NCBI GenBank assembly: GCA_017628675.1
Contig: JAGBYS010000125.1
Location: 1-16,924, forward strand
Direction: 5' to 3'
Source of the DNA: Tidjanibacter sp.
Lineage (GTDB): Bacteria > Bacteroidota > Bacteroidia > Bacteroidales > Rikenellaceae
Length of the DNA stretch: 16,924 nt
A program made the position numbers and the translations under genes. The notes under the pieces are model-generated. The model was not told the origin of the DNA and did not search any database. It was given only the letters and a program-made list of their open reading frames with translations. Below, piece after piece: positions 1 to 7,284 of the stretch; position 1 is the first letter of the stretch; each line of letters opens with the position of its first letter.

Positions 1-22
1 AAAAGCTGCACCAAAAACTTTT
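1..22. repeat. 22-nt dispersed repeat, copy 1
   Basis: These 22 bases recur exactly at 13452-13473. The element begins AAAAGCTGCACC and ends AAAAACTTTT, so its ends (AAAAG/CTTTT) form a short inverted repeat. Both copies lie about 60 to 90 nt beyond the stop codon of a minus-strand gene. It is probably a small dispersed extragenic element. This copy touches the window edge, so its true left limit is unknown. Confidence 0.7.
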
Positions 23-82
23 AGTGTAATCTACTCTCTCTCCCTGTTAAAAAGCCCAGGGAAAATGGAGCAACTTTCAACT

Positions 83-1246
83 CTACTCAATGCCTCCCCA
101 GTAGAGATAGTTGATGTTCTCCTCCACGGACTCCTCCACCGAGTTGTCCAGGTTGTGGAAGAAGTCTATGCCTGTGAGCTCCTCGAGTTCGTTGATGGTG
201 AGCACATCCTCCTTCTTGGCGGGGCCGCTTGCTGCCTTGTGAGGCACCCAGAGGGCCAGCGCCTGATAGCTCTTTGCACCGTTGGTGTTGCGGAACTGGA
301 GCAGAGCTTTGTAGTAGTAGTTGGGGATGGCCACATCCTTCTCGCTGTCGCTCTTGCAGTAGGTGTACGATACGGACTCGTTGCCACCTGCGGTCTGCAT
401 CACGGCGCCTGTGACCACATAGAGTGTGTCGCAACCCTCGGCCCAGTCGCGCACCTGAATCTCAATCTGAGCCCATTTCTGCTGATTAAGACCTGCGAGC
501 TGAGGGGTCATATTGGTGGGGTAGAAGGTCTGACGGTTGTCGTCGCTCGAGCAGAGCCTCGATGCCGAGGGGAGCATATGACCTCGGTCGTAGTTGCCCT
601 GGTAGGAGTTTTTCATATAGAGCTGCTTCTCGGTGGGGATGTTGGGATCCAGAATACCCCAGTCGTTCACACGCTTGCCGTTGCCGTACATATTGCCACT
701 GCAGAGAGGGTAGGCCACCCACAAGGGGAGGTAGTTGTCTGCATCGTAGAAGACCGAGAAACTCCTCTCACGATTATTCTTCGAGGGGAGCATATGCTTG
801 GAGAAGTAGTAGCGGGTGCCATCCTCACTGAAGGTGGGGAGCTCCATCCAGCCGCTCAGACCCTCGGGCGAGGTGGAGGTGTTTGCCGAGCGCTGAGTCA
901 GGAGCAGTGTGCGGCTCTCGTTGGGAAATTGCACGGTGATGGTCAGCGAGCGAGCCTCGGAGAGAGTGTTCTCGCCAAAGGTTATGAGCACATTGGCATT
1001 GCCCTCGCCACTCGTCTTGCTCAGCTTGCACCAATCGGTCACCCCCTCGGGCTCGCGGTAGTCGATGGAGATGGTCCAGGCATACTCGGAGGTGATGGAG
1101 AGGAACTGCTGTTTGGTGGTGTGGCTCACAGTCTCGCCAACGCTGAATTGTGCGCTGTTGGGAATCTGGGGAGTGGTTGTGCAGGCGATGGTCAGGGTTG
1201 CCACCAGCGCCGATAGTAGGGTTGTCATTATCTGTCGTGCTCTCAT
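83..1246 (-). CDS. BACON-domain DNA/RNA non-specific endonuclease, predicted lipoprotein
   Basis: The 387-residue product is a secreted nuclease of the beta-beta-alpha metal (Serratia-type) family, which cuts DNA and RNA without sequence specificity using Mg2+. A signal peptide ends in a lipobox (LTIAC, Cys22), so it should be lipid-anchored and act in the periplasm or on the surface. Residues about 30-118 resemble a BACON beta-sandwich, common in Bacteroidetes surface proteins. The nuclease domain runs from about 130 to 375. It holds the DRGH motif (220-223, catalytic His223) and, 31 residues on, an Asn in GLNQQKW (Asn254) that fits the metal-binding position. The ATG at 1246 is used; the ATG at 1228 would shorten the signal peptide and is possible. 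A good -7 box lies upstream, and a terminator separates it from the lipoprotein gene upstream, so it is probably monocistronic. Confidence 0.9.
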   Translation of the reverse strand: MRARQIMTTLLSALVATLTIACTTTPQIPNSAQFSVGETVSHTTKQQFLSITSEYAWTISIDYREPEGVTDWCKLSKTSGEGNANVLITFGENTLSEARSLTITVQFPNESRTLLLTQRSANTSTSPEGLSGWMELPTFSEDGTRYYFSKHMLPSKNNRERSFSVFYDADNYLPLWVAYPLCSGNMYGNGKRVNDWGILDPNIPTEKQLYMKNSYQGNYDRGHMLPSASRLCSSDDNRQTFYPTNMTPQLAGLNQQKWAQIEIQVRDWAEGCDTLYVVTGAVMQTAGGNESVSYTYCKSDSEKDVAIPNYYYKALLQFRNTNGAKSYQALALWVPHKAASGPAKKEDVLTINELEELTGIDFFHNLDNSVEESVEENINYLYWGGIE

Positions 1247-1280
1247 TATCTGAAGTATGTGTTAGTTCTCTTTTTATCCT

Positions 1281-1298
1281 TACGCGCGCTACGCGCGC
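1281..1298. repeat. Tandem TACGCGCGC pair in the endonuclease leader
   Basis: TACGCGCGC occurs twice back to back. The two copies can fold on each other (GCGCG/CGCGC) into a small hairpin within the predicted 5' leader of the endonuclease mRNA. A regulatory role is possible but unsupported. Confidence 0.5.
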
Positions 1299-1324
1299 AT
1301 CGCACACGCGGGTGTATTGGGGGA

Positions 1325-1332
1325 CAAAGATA
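1325..1332 (-). promoter_or_regulatory. Promoter -7 box (TATCTTTG) for the endonuclease gene
   Basis: Read on the minus strand this is TATCTTTG, a full match to the Bacteroidetes -7 consensus TAnnTTTG, about 80 nt before the start codon. No clear TTTG is seen at -33; that position falls in an 18-bp perfect palindrome (1347-1364). The predicted leader contains the GC-rich direct repeat at 1281-1298. Confidence 0.65.
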
Positions 1333-1346
1333 GCCATTTTTCCCGA

Positions 1347-1364
1347 ACTCACGCGCGCGTGAGT
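1347..1364. promoter_or_regulatory. 18-bp perfect palindrome at the promoter (possible operator)
   Basis: ACTCACGCG followed directly by CGCGTGAGT is a perfect palindrome without a spacer, 14 bp upstream of the endonuclease -7 box and covering the expected -33 region. A spacer-free dyad here suits a dimeric DNA-binding regulator better than an RNA hairpin. No regulator gene is adjacent. Confidence 0.45.
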
Positions 1365-1393
1365 ATAAAAAGAGTATAAAGTGGCAGAAAAAT

Positions 1394-1437
1394 AAACAAA
1401 AAGCCCTCGCAACCATTGTTGCGGGGGCTTTTTGTTT
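1394..1437 (-). terminator. Intrinsic terminator after the 1013-residue lipoprotein gene
   Basis: A 20-bp stem (1394-1413 with 1418-1437, one G-T pair) with loop CATT has a GC-rich core and A/T arms on both sides, so it gives a U-rich tail on the minus strand. It lies 35 nt past the stop at 1472 and before the endonuclease promoter, separating the two transcription units. Confidence 0.9.
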
Positions 1438-1471
1438 AGGCGTCTTTAGCCTTGTTTAGAGTGAGTGGCTA

Positions 1472-4400
1472 CTATTTGTAGGTCACCTTGATAGCTGCTT
1501 CATAAGCACGGTGGTTCTTGTCGGTACCGGTCGAGGTGAACTTAACCGAGGAAGACTCGCCGGTCCAAGTGCGAACCGAAGCCTCGGCGGAGAGCTCGCC
1601 GCAGTCGGCGCCAACATAGTAGTGGTTGTTTGCGAAGGTAAGCTCAATCGAGGTGATGGTCTTGCTGCCAGCGCTTACCTCGAGAGTTGCACCATTCTGG
1701 TACATACGGATAGCCTCGCCGGAGGTGTAGTAGGCGGGAGCATTGGCCGAAGCAGCCTGACGGAATACCATAGTCACATTGTCGTCGATGTTGATGGTCT
1801 GGCCCTCAACGCTCTGTGCGTTGGCAAAACCAAGGCTGGAGATGGTCAGCTGTGCGGTGGTCTCACCTGCGGGCTCCTCGGGCTCCTCAGGATCCTCAGG
1901 ATCCTCAGGCTCGGGCTCCTCACCACCACCGGGCTCCTCGCCACCAGGCTCCTGGCCGAAACGAGCGTTGGTAAGGCCTGCGTAGTCGCTCTCCTGACCG
2001 AAGATGATCTGAACGGTACCCTTGTTGTAGCCTGCGATACCCTTGATGGTACCCGAGCCCTGTGCTACAGTCTCGGCACCGTAGGTAGCATATTTCGACG
2101 AGAATACAACGAACTTGTTGCCTGCCTCGTCCTCCATATTGATCGAGGTGTGTGCGCCACCCATAACCCAAGTCTTCGAGAGGTCGGCATCAACAACCTG
2201 AACACCCTCGAGGGCTACATACTGGCTCTCATATTTGTTTGCCAGGAAGTCGGCCATCGAAACTGTCTTTGCCTCTACGGCGTTGCCGCTGGAAATCTTG
2301 GTGATTTTCGCCAGAGCAAGACCGCTAATCTGAGTAGCGTCGTTGTAGGTAGCAATCTGAGCACCGCTGAGGTCGATCTGTACTTTGTCGCCGAATGCAA
2401 AGGTGTGGTTCTCTGCAAGGTAGAACTGAAGACCACCGGTTGCATCCTGAACATACATACCTTTCTTGGAGGTGAGGTTGTTAAGGTCCATATTGGAGAT
2501 AACAACACCCTCAATCATTGCGTTGGAGATGGTTGCACCCTGACCCAAAGCGAGAACATCGGCGATGGAGGTGATACCTGCGGGGGTCTCGGGCTCCTCG
2601 GGCTCCTCGGGCTCGGGCTCAGTGGTACCGCCACCGGTGTTGCCACCAGCCTCGTCGGTGAGTTTCACGCCAAAGAAGATAGCACGAGTAGCGTAGTCGG
2701 AAGCTGCTGCGCAGTCAAATGCTGCGTTGGTTGAGAACTCGATAACATCGCTCTCCTTCAGACCGCTCAGGAGAATCGAGTAGTGGTCGCTGTCGGATAC
2801 GGTGATGGTGTAGGGAAGACTGCCGGCTGCACCATCGTTTGCTTTGATAGGCTGAGCGATAGCCTCGCCACCATTTACGCGGAAGTAGATGGTCTTGTCG
2901 CCACCTGCACCCCACGAAATTGCGTAGAAGTTGAGGTATTTGTCGCCCGAAACGCCAATAGCTTTCGAGGTGAACTTACCCTCCTGTTTGCTCTTACCGA
3001 GCTTGAAACCGGTTGCAGCCTCGCCATTAACTTTCGAGTCGCCAAGGGTGTATGCTGCGTTGGTCGAGTCATCGGTGCTCTGAACGAAGGGGCTGTCCGA
3101 AGCGTACTCGCCATCACCTGCTACGGGAGGCTCGGGCTCGGTGGTGCCACCACCCTCACCTGCGGTGTGCGAGATGTAGGTGGCGTTCTTCATCTGAGCA
3201 GTGCCATTGTAGGAGGTGCGGGTACCCTGAACGGTGATGGTGTCGCCCTCTTTGAGGCCGGCAGCTGCCCACTGTTTCTGAGCCTCGCCATTGGGGGTAA
3301 GAAGACCATAAACATATACGGTGCCGGTAGCATCGGTAATGTCGAAGTTGCCATAGTTGGTGTTTACCACGCGGGTGATCTCACCGGTCAGCTCATAAAC
3401 GGTTGCATCCTCGGCAGCGTTGAGGAACTCCTGAACGGTAGCCTTAACAGCGTTGGGGTCGCCACCGGGGTTGCCACCAGGGTTGCCACCGGTATTGCCA
3501 CCGCTGATTGCGCTACCTGCCGAGAGGTCGATCTCTGCGCCACCACCACCGGCGGTGATCTTCAGGTCGTCCAGTGCGTAGGCTGCACCAACGGTAGCCT
3601 CCACATAGATCGAGAGAGTTGCGGGAACCTCTTTGAGGTTGAACTGCGAGGTTGCGATGTTCCACTTGCCGTTGATGTTCACGCCATCCAGGAAGAAGTA
3701 GTCAATCTGGGTCCACTTCTCGCCGTCGCCGCTGATGTATACCTTGAACTCATCCTTCTTGAAGGTGTTGTCGGGAGCCTCGTACTCGTAGCGCTCGGTA
3801 CCGAACGAGAGAGTCAGAGCGTTACCCTCGAGGTTCTCGAGCGAGATGCCGCTAACGGTGAAGTTGGTGGGAGCGGTACCGAACCAGAGGTAGTTTACAC
3901 CACTACCCTCATAGTTGGAGTGCTGACCAGCCGAGCCGTTTGCCGAGTTGCTACGAACGGTCAGTTTGGTACCGGTGTAGCTCACATTTGCCTGATTCTC
4001 AGGGGTGGGGTTGCAGAACGAACGACCCTTGTCGCCGTCCATATAGGTGTCCCAACCGCTGGAACCTTTCTGTGCCTGGCCACCCTTGTCGAAGTTGTCG
4101 TAGTAGAGAACCTCGCCGAGAGCGGTCTGGCCCTGGCCGGCCTGCGAAACGGTGATGTTGAGCTCGGTCTTGTCCATCGAGATTTTGATGGTCTCGTTGC
4201 GAGCGCCACCCTCGTTGGGAGCTGCGGTAAGAGTAACCTCGATTGCGTCGGAGGTCATAAGCTCGTTGGTGTAGCTCGAGGGGGTCACTGCAAACCAGTC
4301 AGCCTGGCTGTTGATGGTCCAGCTGCGAGTTGCGGTGATGGTGAAGGTCTGGTCACCACCCTCAGCAGTGAAGGATACTGCGGTTACATTGGTGCCATTG

Positions 4401-4513
4401 GCGTCAGTAACCGTAATCTGGGGCAGGGTGTACTCGGGACCCTCTGTGACACAAGAGTTCAGCAGAAGAGCCAGAGGCGCCGCCAGAAACAAAAGCATTC
4501 TTTTGAAATTCAT
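1472..4513 (-). CDS. Multidomain BACON/OB-fold-like lipoprotein
   Basis: This is a 1013-residue predicted surface lipoprotein. The signal peptide ends in lipobox LLNSC (Cys21). A BACON-like sandwich covers about 30-125 and an extracellular beta-sandwich about 133-322. After a Gly/Asn/Pro linker comes an OB-fold-like module at about 357-452 (ELTGEITRV...YGNFDITDATGTVYVYG). After a second linker a further sandwich covers about 466-622. After a Pro/Glu linker a DUF5689-like OB-fold segment covers about 647-850, and after an acidic linker a C-terminal sandwich covers about 886-1013. No catalytic motif was recognised, so binding or adhesion to polysaccharide, protein or nucleic acid is the likely role. 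DUF5689 and OB-fold assignments come from sequence feel, not a search. It has its own promoter and a strong terminator. Confidence 0.85.
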   Translation of the reverse strand: MNFKRMLLFLAAPLALLLNSCVTEGPEYTLPQITVTDANGTNVTAVSFTAEGGDQTFTITATRSWTINSQADWFAVTPSSYTNELMTSDAIEVTLTAAPNEGGARNETIKISMDKTELNITVSQAGQGQTALGEVLYYDNFDKGGQAQKGSSGWDTYMDGDKGRSFCNPTPENQANVSYTGTKLTVRSNSANGSAGQHSNYEGSGVNYLWFGTAPTNFTVSGISLENLEGNALTLSFGTERYEYEAPDNTFKKDEFKVYISGDGEKWTQIDYFFLDGVNINGKWNIATSQFNLKEVPATLSIYVEATVGAAYALDDLKITAGGGGAEIDLSAGSAISGGNTGGNPGGNPGGDPNAVKATVQEFLNAAEDATVYELTGEITRVVNTNYGNFDITDATGTVYVYGLLTPNGEAQKQWAAAGLKEGDTITVQGTRTSYNGTAQMKNATYISHTAGEGGGTTEPEPPVAGDGEYASDSPFVQSTDDSTNAAYTLGDSKVNGEAATGFKLGKSKQEGKFTSKAIGVSGDKYLNFYAISWGAGGDKTIYFRVNGGEAIAQPIKANDGAAGSLPYTITVSDSDHYSILLSGLKESDVIEFSTNAAFDCAAASDYATRAIFFGVKLTDEAGGNTGGGTTEPEPEEPEEPETPAGITSIADVLALGQGATISNAMIEGVVISNMDLNNLTSKKGMYVQDATGGLQFYLAENHTFAFGDKVQIDLSGAQIATYNDATQISGLALAKITKISSGNAVEAKTVSMADFLANKYESQYVALEGVQVVDADLSKTWVMGGAHTSINMEDEAGNKFVVFSSKYATYGAETVAQGSGTIKGIAGYNKGTVQIIFGQESDYAGLTNARFGQEPGGEEPGGGEEPEPEDPEDPEEPEEPAGETTAQLTISSLGFANAQSVEGQTINIDDNVTMVFRQAASANAPAYYTSGEAIRMYQNGATLEVSAGSKTITSIELTFANNHYYVGADCGELSAEASVRTWTGESSSVKFTSTGTDKNHRAYEAAIKVTYK
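1872..1907. repeat. 9-bp tandem repeats encoding an acidic Pro/Glu linker
   Basis: Four 9-bp units (GGCTCCTCG, GGCTCCTCA, GGATCCTCA, GGATCCTCA) encode EDPEDPEEPEEP on the minus strand. They are in frame, so slippage would only change the length of the linker before the last domain. Confidence 0.8.
2592..2609. repeat. 9-bp tandem repeats in a second Pro/Glu linker
   Basis: Two exact copies of GGCTCCTCG, flanked by partial copies, encode EPEPEEPEEPE before the DUF5689-like region. The DNA is nearly identical to the linker at 1872-1907, about 0.7 kb away in the same gene. Confidence 0.75.
3455..3502. repeat. 12-bp tandem repeats encoding a Gly/Asn/Pro linker
   Basis: Four 12-bp units ending in GCCACC encode GGNTGGNPGGNPGGDP on the minus strand, a flexible linker between the sandwich and the first OB-fold-like module. 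Confidence 0.8.
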
Positions 4514-4590
4514 AGCTTAAAAAATAATTGTTTGGTTATGTTGAAATTGTTTGTTGTTTTGTTGCCGTTTTCGTTTGGGCATATTTTGCG

Positions 4591-4621
4591 CAAAATTAGC
4601 TATTTTTCTATAGGATGCAAA
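4591..4621 (-). promoter_or_regulatory. Promoter of the 1013-residue lipoprotein gene
   Basis: On the minus strand, TTTG (4621-4618) is followed after 19 nt by TAATTTTG (4598-4591), a full match to the Bacteroidetes layout of -33 TTTG and -7 TAnnTTTG. Transcription should start near 4585, leaving a leader of about 70 nt. Confidence 0.8.
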
Positions 4622-4691
4622 GATTTTCCAACAAACTTTAGTTTGTTACCCCTTTTTGGCCATAGAGTGGGAAAAGAATCCAAATAATTTA

Positions 4692-4699
4692 TACCTTTG
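4692..4699 (+). promoter_or_regulatory. Promoter -7 box (TACCTTTG) for the exporter operon
   Basis: TACCTTTG matches the -7 consensus and lies about 84 nt before the exporter ATG. No TTTG is seen at the expected -33 distance. It diverges from the lipoprotein promoter at 4591-4621, about 70 bp away. A short hairpin (GGTAGC with GCTGCC) is possible in the leader. Confidence 0.55.
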
Positions 4700-4782
4700 T
4701 GTTTCGGTAGCTTTTTACTGCTCGGCGTGTAGGGTGGGCGGGCTGCCGACGAGAGGCTCCATTGGGGCACCAAACTGTGGAA

Positions 4783-6480
4783 ATGAATCTGAAGAAAGTA
4801 TATGCTCTGCTGCCGCCCACAAGGCGTCGTCGTCTGCCGATGGTTATTCTCTCGGCACTCTGCTCTGCTGTGGTCGATTTGGTGGGCATTGCGGCTCTTG
4901 TGTCGGTGCTGCTTGTGGTGCTCGATGAGAACATCATTCAGAACAATGCGCTCTTTGCCTCTCTCTACAACTCGCTGGGCTTTGGCTCCGAAGGTGCTTT
5001 TGTGGCGGCCGTATGCGGGGTTGTGCTGATTCTGATTGCCCTGAAGGGCGTTTTGGGAGTGGCCCTGCAGCAGTTTAGGGCCCGCTATATGCTCCTGCTG
5101 TTTGCCGACCTGTCGAAGAGGATGTACGACAACTACCTCTCGCGTGGTCTGCAGTTCGTGCGCTCGCACCATACCACCCGACTTGTCAATAATGTCAATG
5201 CCGTTTGTCACCGCTTCTCGTCGAGTGTTGTGAGCTCCCTGCTGAGTATTCTCACGGAGCTGTTGGTGGTGGGCTCGCTGCTCACCGTTCTGAGCTTCTA
5301 TAATCCTATGATAGTGGCACTTGCAGTTGTGGTGTTTGTGCCCGTGGCCATCGTCTATTCGCGCATCATCCGCCGCCGAATGGCCGAGAATGGCAGGGAG
5401 GAAAACCGACTCCAGGTGGCCCAAAATAAGACTATGTATGAGGCCCTGAGGGGCTATGCCGACATTGAGATTGCGGGTGCCAAACCCACCATCACCAAGC
5501 GCTTTGCTGCGGGCCTCGACTCGCTGCGCCACTACTCGCTGAGGGCTATGAGGGTGAGGACCGCATCGGGCTATGTGATTGAGTTCTCGCTGGTGCTGGG
5601 AGTCATTGCCGTCATTCTGCTCGGAATTGCTATGGGCCAGAGTGTGGGCGAGCTGAAGATTTTCCTCGGCGTCTTTGCCGTTGCTGCATACCGCATCGTT
5701 CCCTCCATCAGCCGCATCGTGGGTGCTTGGACTGAGTATAAGCGCACATCCTATGTTGTCGAGCTGCTCAGCGAGGAGCTCTCGGTGGAGGTGCCCGAGG
5801 TGGCGCAGACCTCCGAGCGACTCCCCTTCGAGAGGGAGATTGTGCTCCGAGATGTGTCGTTTGGCTACACCGACGAGAAGGTCCTCGATGGCTACCACCT
5901 CACCATTCGCAAGGGCGAAAAGGTTGGTATTCAGGGCTCTTCGGGCCGAGGTAAGACCACGCTTTTCAATATCATTGCCGCCCTGTTTGTGCCCAAGGAG
6001 GGCGAGATGATTGTTGACGACAGGGTGGTGAATGGCCCTCTGGAGAGGCGTATGTGGCAGAATAATGTTGCCTATGTGTCGCAGGATTTGTTTATCCCCG
6101 ACCAGAGCATAGCAGAGAATATTGCACTCGGTGTGGAGAGAGAAAATATTGACCACGAGCGACTTATGGGTGCCATTCGGGCCGCACGCCTGGATGAGTT
6201 GGTGGCCTCACTGCCTGAGGGTGTCGATACCGTCACGGGTGAGGCAGGATGTCGTCTTTCGGGCGGTCAGCGCCAGAGGATCGGCATCGCTCGCGCACTC
6301 TACAAACAAGCCTCGGTGCTGATGTTCGACGAGGCAACCTCCTCGCTCGACGAGAAGACCGAGAGGGATGTTGTGGAGGCTGTGGCAGGACTCTCCAAGG
6401 CCAATAAGGAACTCACCATTTTGTTCATCTCGCACAATAGTCGCACGCTCGACTTTTGTGACCGTGTGGTAGAACTATAA
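4783..6480 (+). CDS. ABC exporter, fused permease and ATPase
   Basis: The 565-residue half-transporter should work as a homodimer in the inner membrane, pumping a peptide or lipid-like substrate outward. Hydrophobic membrane segments fill about residues 18-310. The ATPase domain has Walker A (GSSGRGKT, 385-392), Q-loop (Gln434), signature LSGGQ (492-496), Walker B (VLMFDE, 512-517) and the switch His551, all intact. There is no N-terminal C39 peptidase domain, so any leader removal needs a separate enzyme, perhaps the S24/S26 peptidase encoded 21 nt downstream. The ATG at 4783 is chosen over an in-frame TTG at 4762 because it gives the usual short N-terminus. It is the first gene of an operon with a PqqD-like protein and an HprK-like kinase, pointing to a modified-peptide substrate. 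A PglK/MsbA-type lipid flippase is the main alternative. Confidence 0.92.
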   Translation: MNLKKVYALLPPTRRRRLPMVILSALCSAVVDLVGIAALVSVLLVVLDENIIQNNALFASLYNSLGFGSEGAFVAAVCGVVLILIALKGVLGVALQQFRARYMLLLFADLSKRMYDNYLSRGLQFVRSHHTTRLVNNVNAVCHRFSSSVVSSLLSILTELLVVGSLLTVLSFYNPMIVALAVVVFVPVAIVYSRIIRRRMAENGREENRLQVAQNKTMYEALRGYADIEIAGAKPTITKRFAAGLDSLRHYSLRAMRVRTASGYVIEFSLVLGVIAVILLGIAMGQSVGELKIFLGVFAVAAYRIVPSISRIVGAWTEYKRTSYVVELLSEELSVEVPEVAQTSERLPFEREIVLRDVSFGYTDEKVLDGYHLTIRKGEKVGIQGSSGRGKTTLFNIIAALFVPKEGEMIVDDRVVNGPLERRMWQNNVAYVSQDLFIPDQSIAENIALGVERENIDHERLMGAIRAARLDELVASLPEGVDTVTGEAGCRLSGGQRQRIGIARALYKQASVLMFDEATSSLDEKTERDVVEAVAGLSKANKELTILFISHNSRTLDFCDRVVEL

Positions 6481-6501
6481 AGCGACAAAGGGGTGATAGA
6501 G

Positions 6502-6960
6502 ATGGAAAGCAACGCTACAAAAAGGGTGATTCCCAACGCTCTGTTTTTCGCCACCGTCGAGGAGGTGATTGCCGAGGGTAGGAGCGTGGAGATGACCGTC
6601 AAGGGCTTTAGTATGCGCCCATTGCTCAGGAATGGTCGGGATGTGGTGACGCTCTCGCCCGTTGCGGAGAGTGATTTGAGAGAGGGTATGGTTGTGCTCT
6701 TTCGCCACAAGGGGAACTATGTGCTCCATCGCATCCGTAAGATTGAGGGCCAGAGGCTTACCATTGAGGGCGACGGCAACTATCGCCTAAGGGAGGAGGC
6801 CCAAAGGGGCGATGTGGTGGCCGTGGTGACGAGGGTGCAGAAGGGTCGTGGAAGTTTCCGATATGGCTCTTTTGCCTGGAGCACGAGGAGTGCCTGGAGT
6901 CTTGCGGTAAAGAGGCTGCGCACCGTGGCTATAGATTTGAAACGAATGATTAAAAGATAG
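6502..6960 (+). CDS. S24/S26-family peptidase-like protein (Ser-His type)
   Basis: The 152-residue protein carries the signal-peptidase/LexA-type fold motif around GFSMRP (Ser37 as nucleophile), a following NGRDVV, then VLHRI (His76) and EGDGN (89-93). The His in place of the bacterial Lys base is the pattern of SipW/ER-type signal peptidases, so a Ser-His mechanism is inferred. Unlike type I signal peptidases there is no evident transmembrane anchor at either end; the C-terminus is basic and amphipathic. A likely job is cutting a leader peptide for the adjacent exporter. The start is ATG 6502, preceded at 8 nt by AAAGGGG, a good ribosome site; an in-frame GTG at 6493 overlaps that site and is less likely. 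The next gene starts 4 nt after its stop. Confidence 0.82.
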   Translation: MESNATKRVIPNALFFATVEEVIAEGRSVEMTVKGFSMRPLLRNGRDVVTLSPVAESDLREGMVVLFRHKGNYVLHRIRKIEGQRLTIEGDGNYRLREEAQRGDVVAVVTRVQKGRGSFRYGSFAWSTRSAWSLAVKRLRTVAIDLKRMIKR

Positions 6961-6964
6961 AGAT

Positions 6965-7234
6965 ATGAAACTCAAGACCAACTACAAGATTCGCAAGATT
7001 GCGGGTGAGAGTGTGATTGTCCGTATGGGCACACAGAATGTCAATATGACCAGCATCATTTCGCTCAACTCCACGAGCGAGTGGCTCTGGGAGCAGCTCA
7101 CAGGCGAGGAGTTCGACGCCGAGAAGGTTGCCGACCTGCTCACAGCCGAGTATGAGGTGAGCCGCGAGGTTGCACTCCTGGACGCTCAGAAGTGGATTGA
7201 TATGCTCCTCAAAGCCGACCTTGTGGTTGAATAA
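6965..7234 (+). CDS. PqqD-like peptide-binding protein
   Basis: At 89 residues this matches the usual PqqD domain size. PqqD-like winged-helix proteins (RiPP recognition elements) bind the leader of a ribosomal peptide and present it to modifying enzymes; lasso peptide B1 proteins belong to the same group. The family look comes from the N-terminal strands ending in MTSIISLNSTSEWLWEQL, followed by an acidic helix (FDAEKVADLLTAEY) and a C-terminal LDAQKWIDMLLKADLVVE. It begins 4 nt after the peptidase gene, so translation is probably coupled. No radical SAM or cyclase partner is encoded here, so the enzyme it serves may be the kinase downstream or lie elsewhere. Confidence 0.85.
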   Translation: MKLKTNYKIRKIAGESVIVRMGTQNVNMTSIISLNSTSEWLWEQLTGEEFDAEKVADLLTAEYEVSREVALLDAQKWIDMLLKADLVVE

Positions 7235-7252
7235 GTTGTTAGCCATTACCTA

Positions 7253-7267
7253 TTAGCCGCCGGCTAA
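7253..7267. repeat. Inverted repeat between the pqqD-like and kinase genes
   Basis: TTAGCC-GCC-GGCTAA forms a 6-bp hairpin in the 50-nt gap, and TTAGCC occurs once more at 7239-7244. With no U-tract after it, it is not a terminator. It could mark a processing site or set the relative expression of the kinase. Confidence 0.45.
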
Positions 7268-7284
7268 ATAATTTTGAATTACCA

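Noticed and set aside
41..62. TCCCTG/CAGGGA hairpin downstream of the endonuclease gene
   Set aside because: It has only 6 bp, a 10-nt loop and no U-tract on the minus strand, so it is too weak to call a terminator.
65..1216. 383-codon open frame on the plus strand opposite the endonuclease
   Set aside because: The minus-strand gene has a lipobox and DRGH nuclease motif; the plus-strand product has no domain features.
2783..4687. 634-codon open frame on the plus strand opposite the large lipoprotein gene
   Set aside because: It is antisense to a gene with signal peptide, promoter and terminator, and its product is low-complexity Val/Gly/Leu sequence without domains. It arises from biased codon use.
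4762..4782. Upstream TTG start for the ABC exporter
   Set aside because: It would add seven residues with no family support; the ATG at 4783 gives a normal N-terminus.
4600..6156. 518-codon open frame on the minus strand opposite the ABC exporter
   Set aside because: It is antisense to a clear ABC transporter, rich in His/Gln/Asn, without recognisable motifs, and runs across the divergent promoters.
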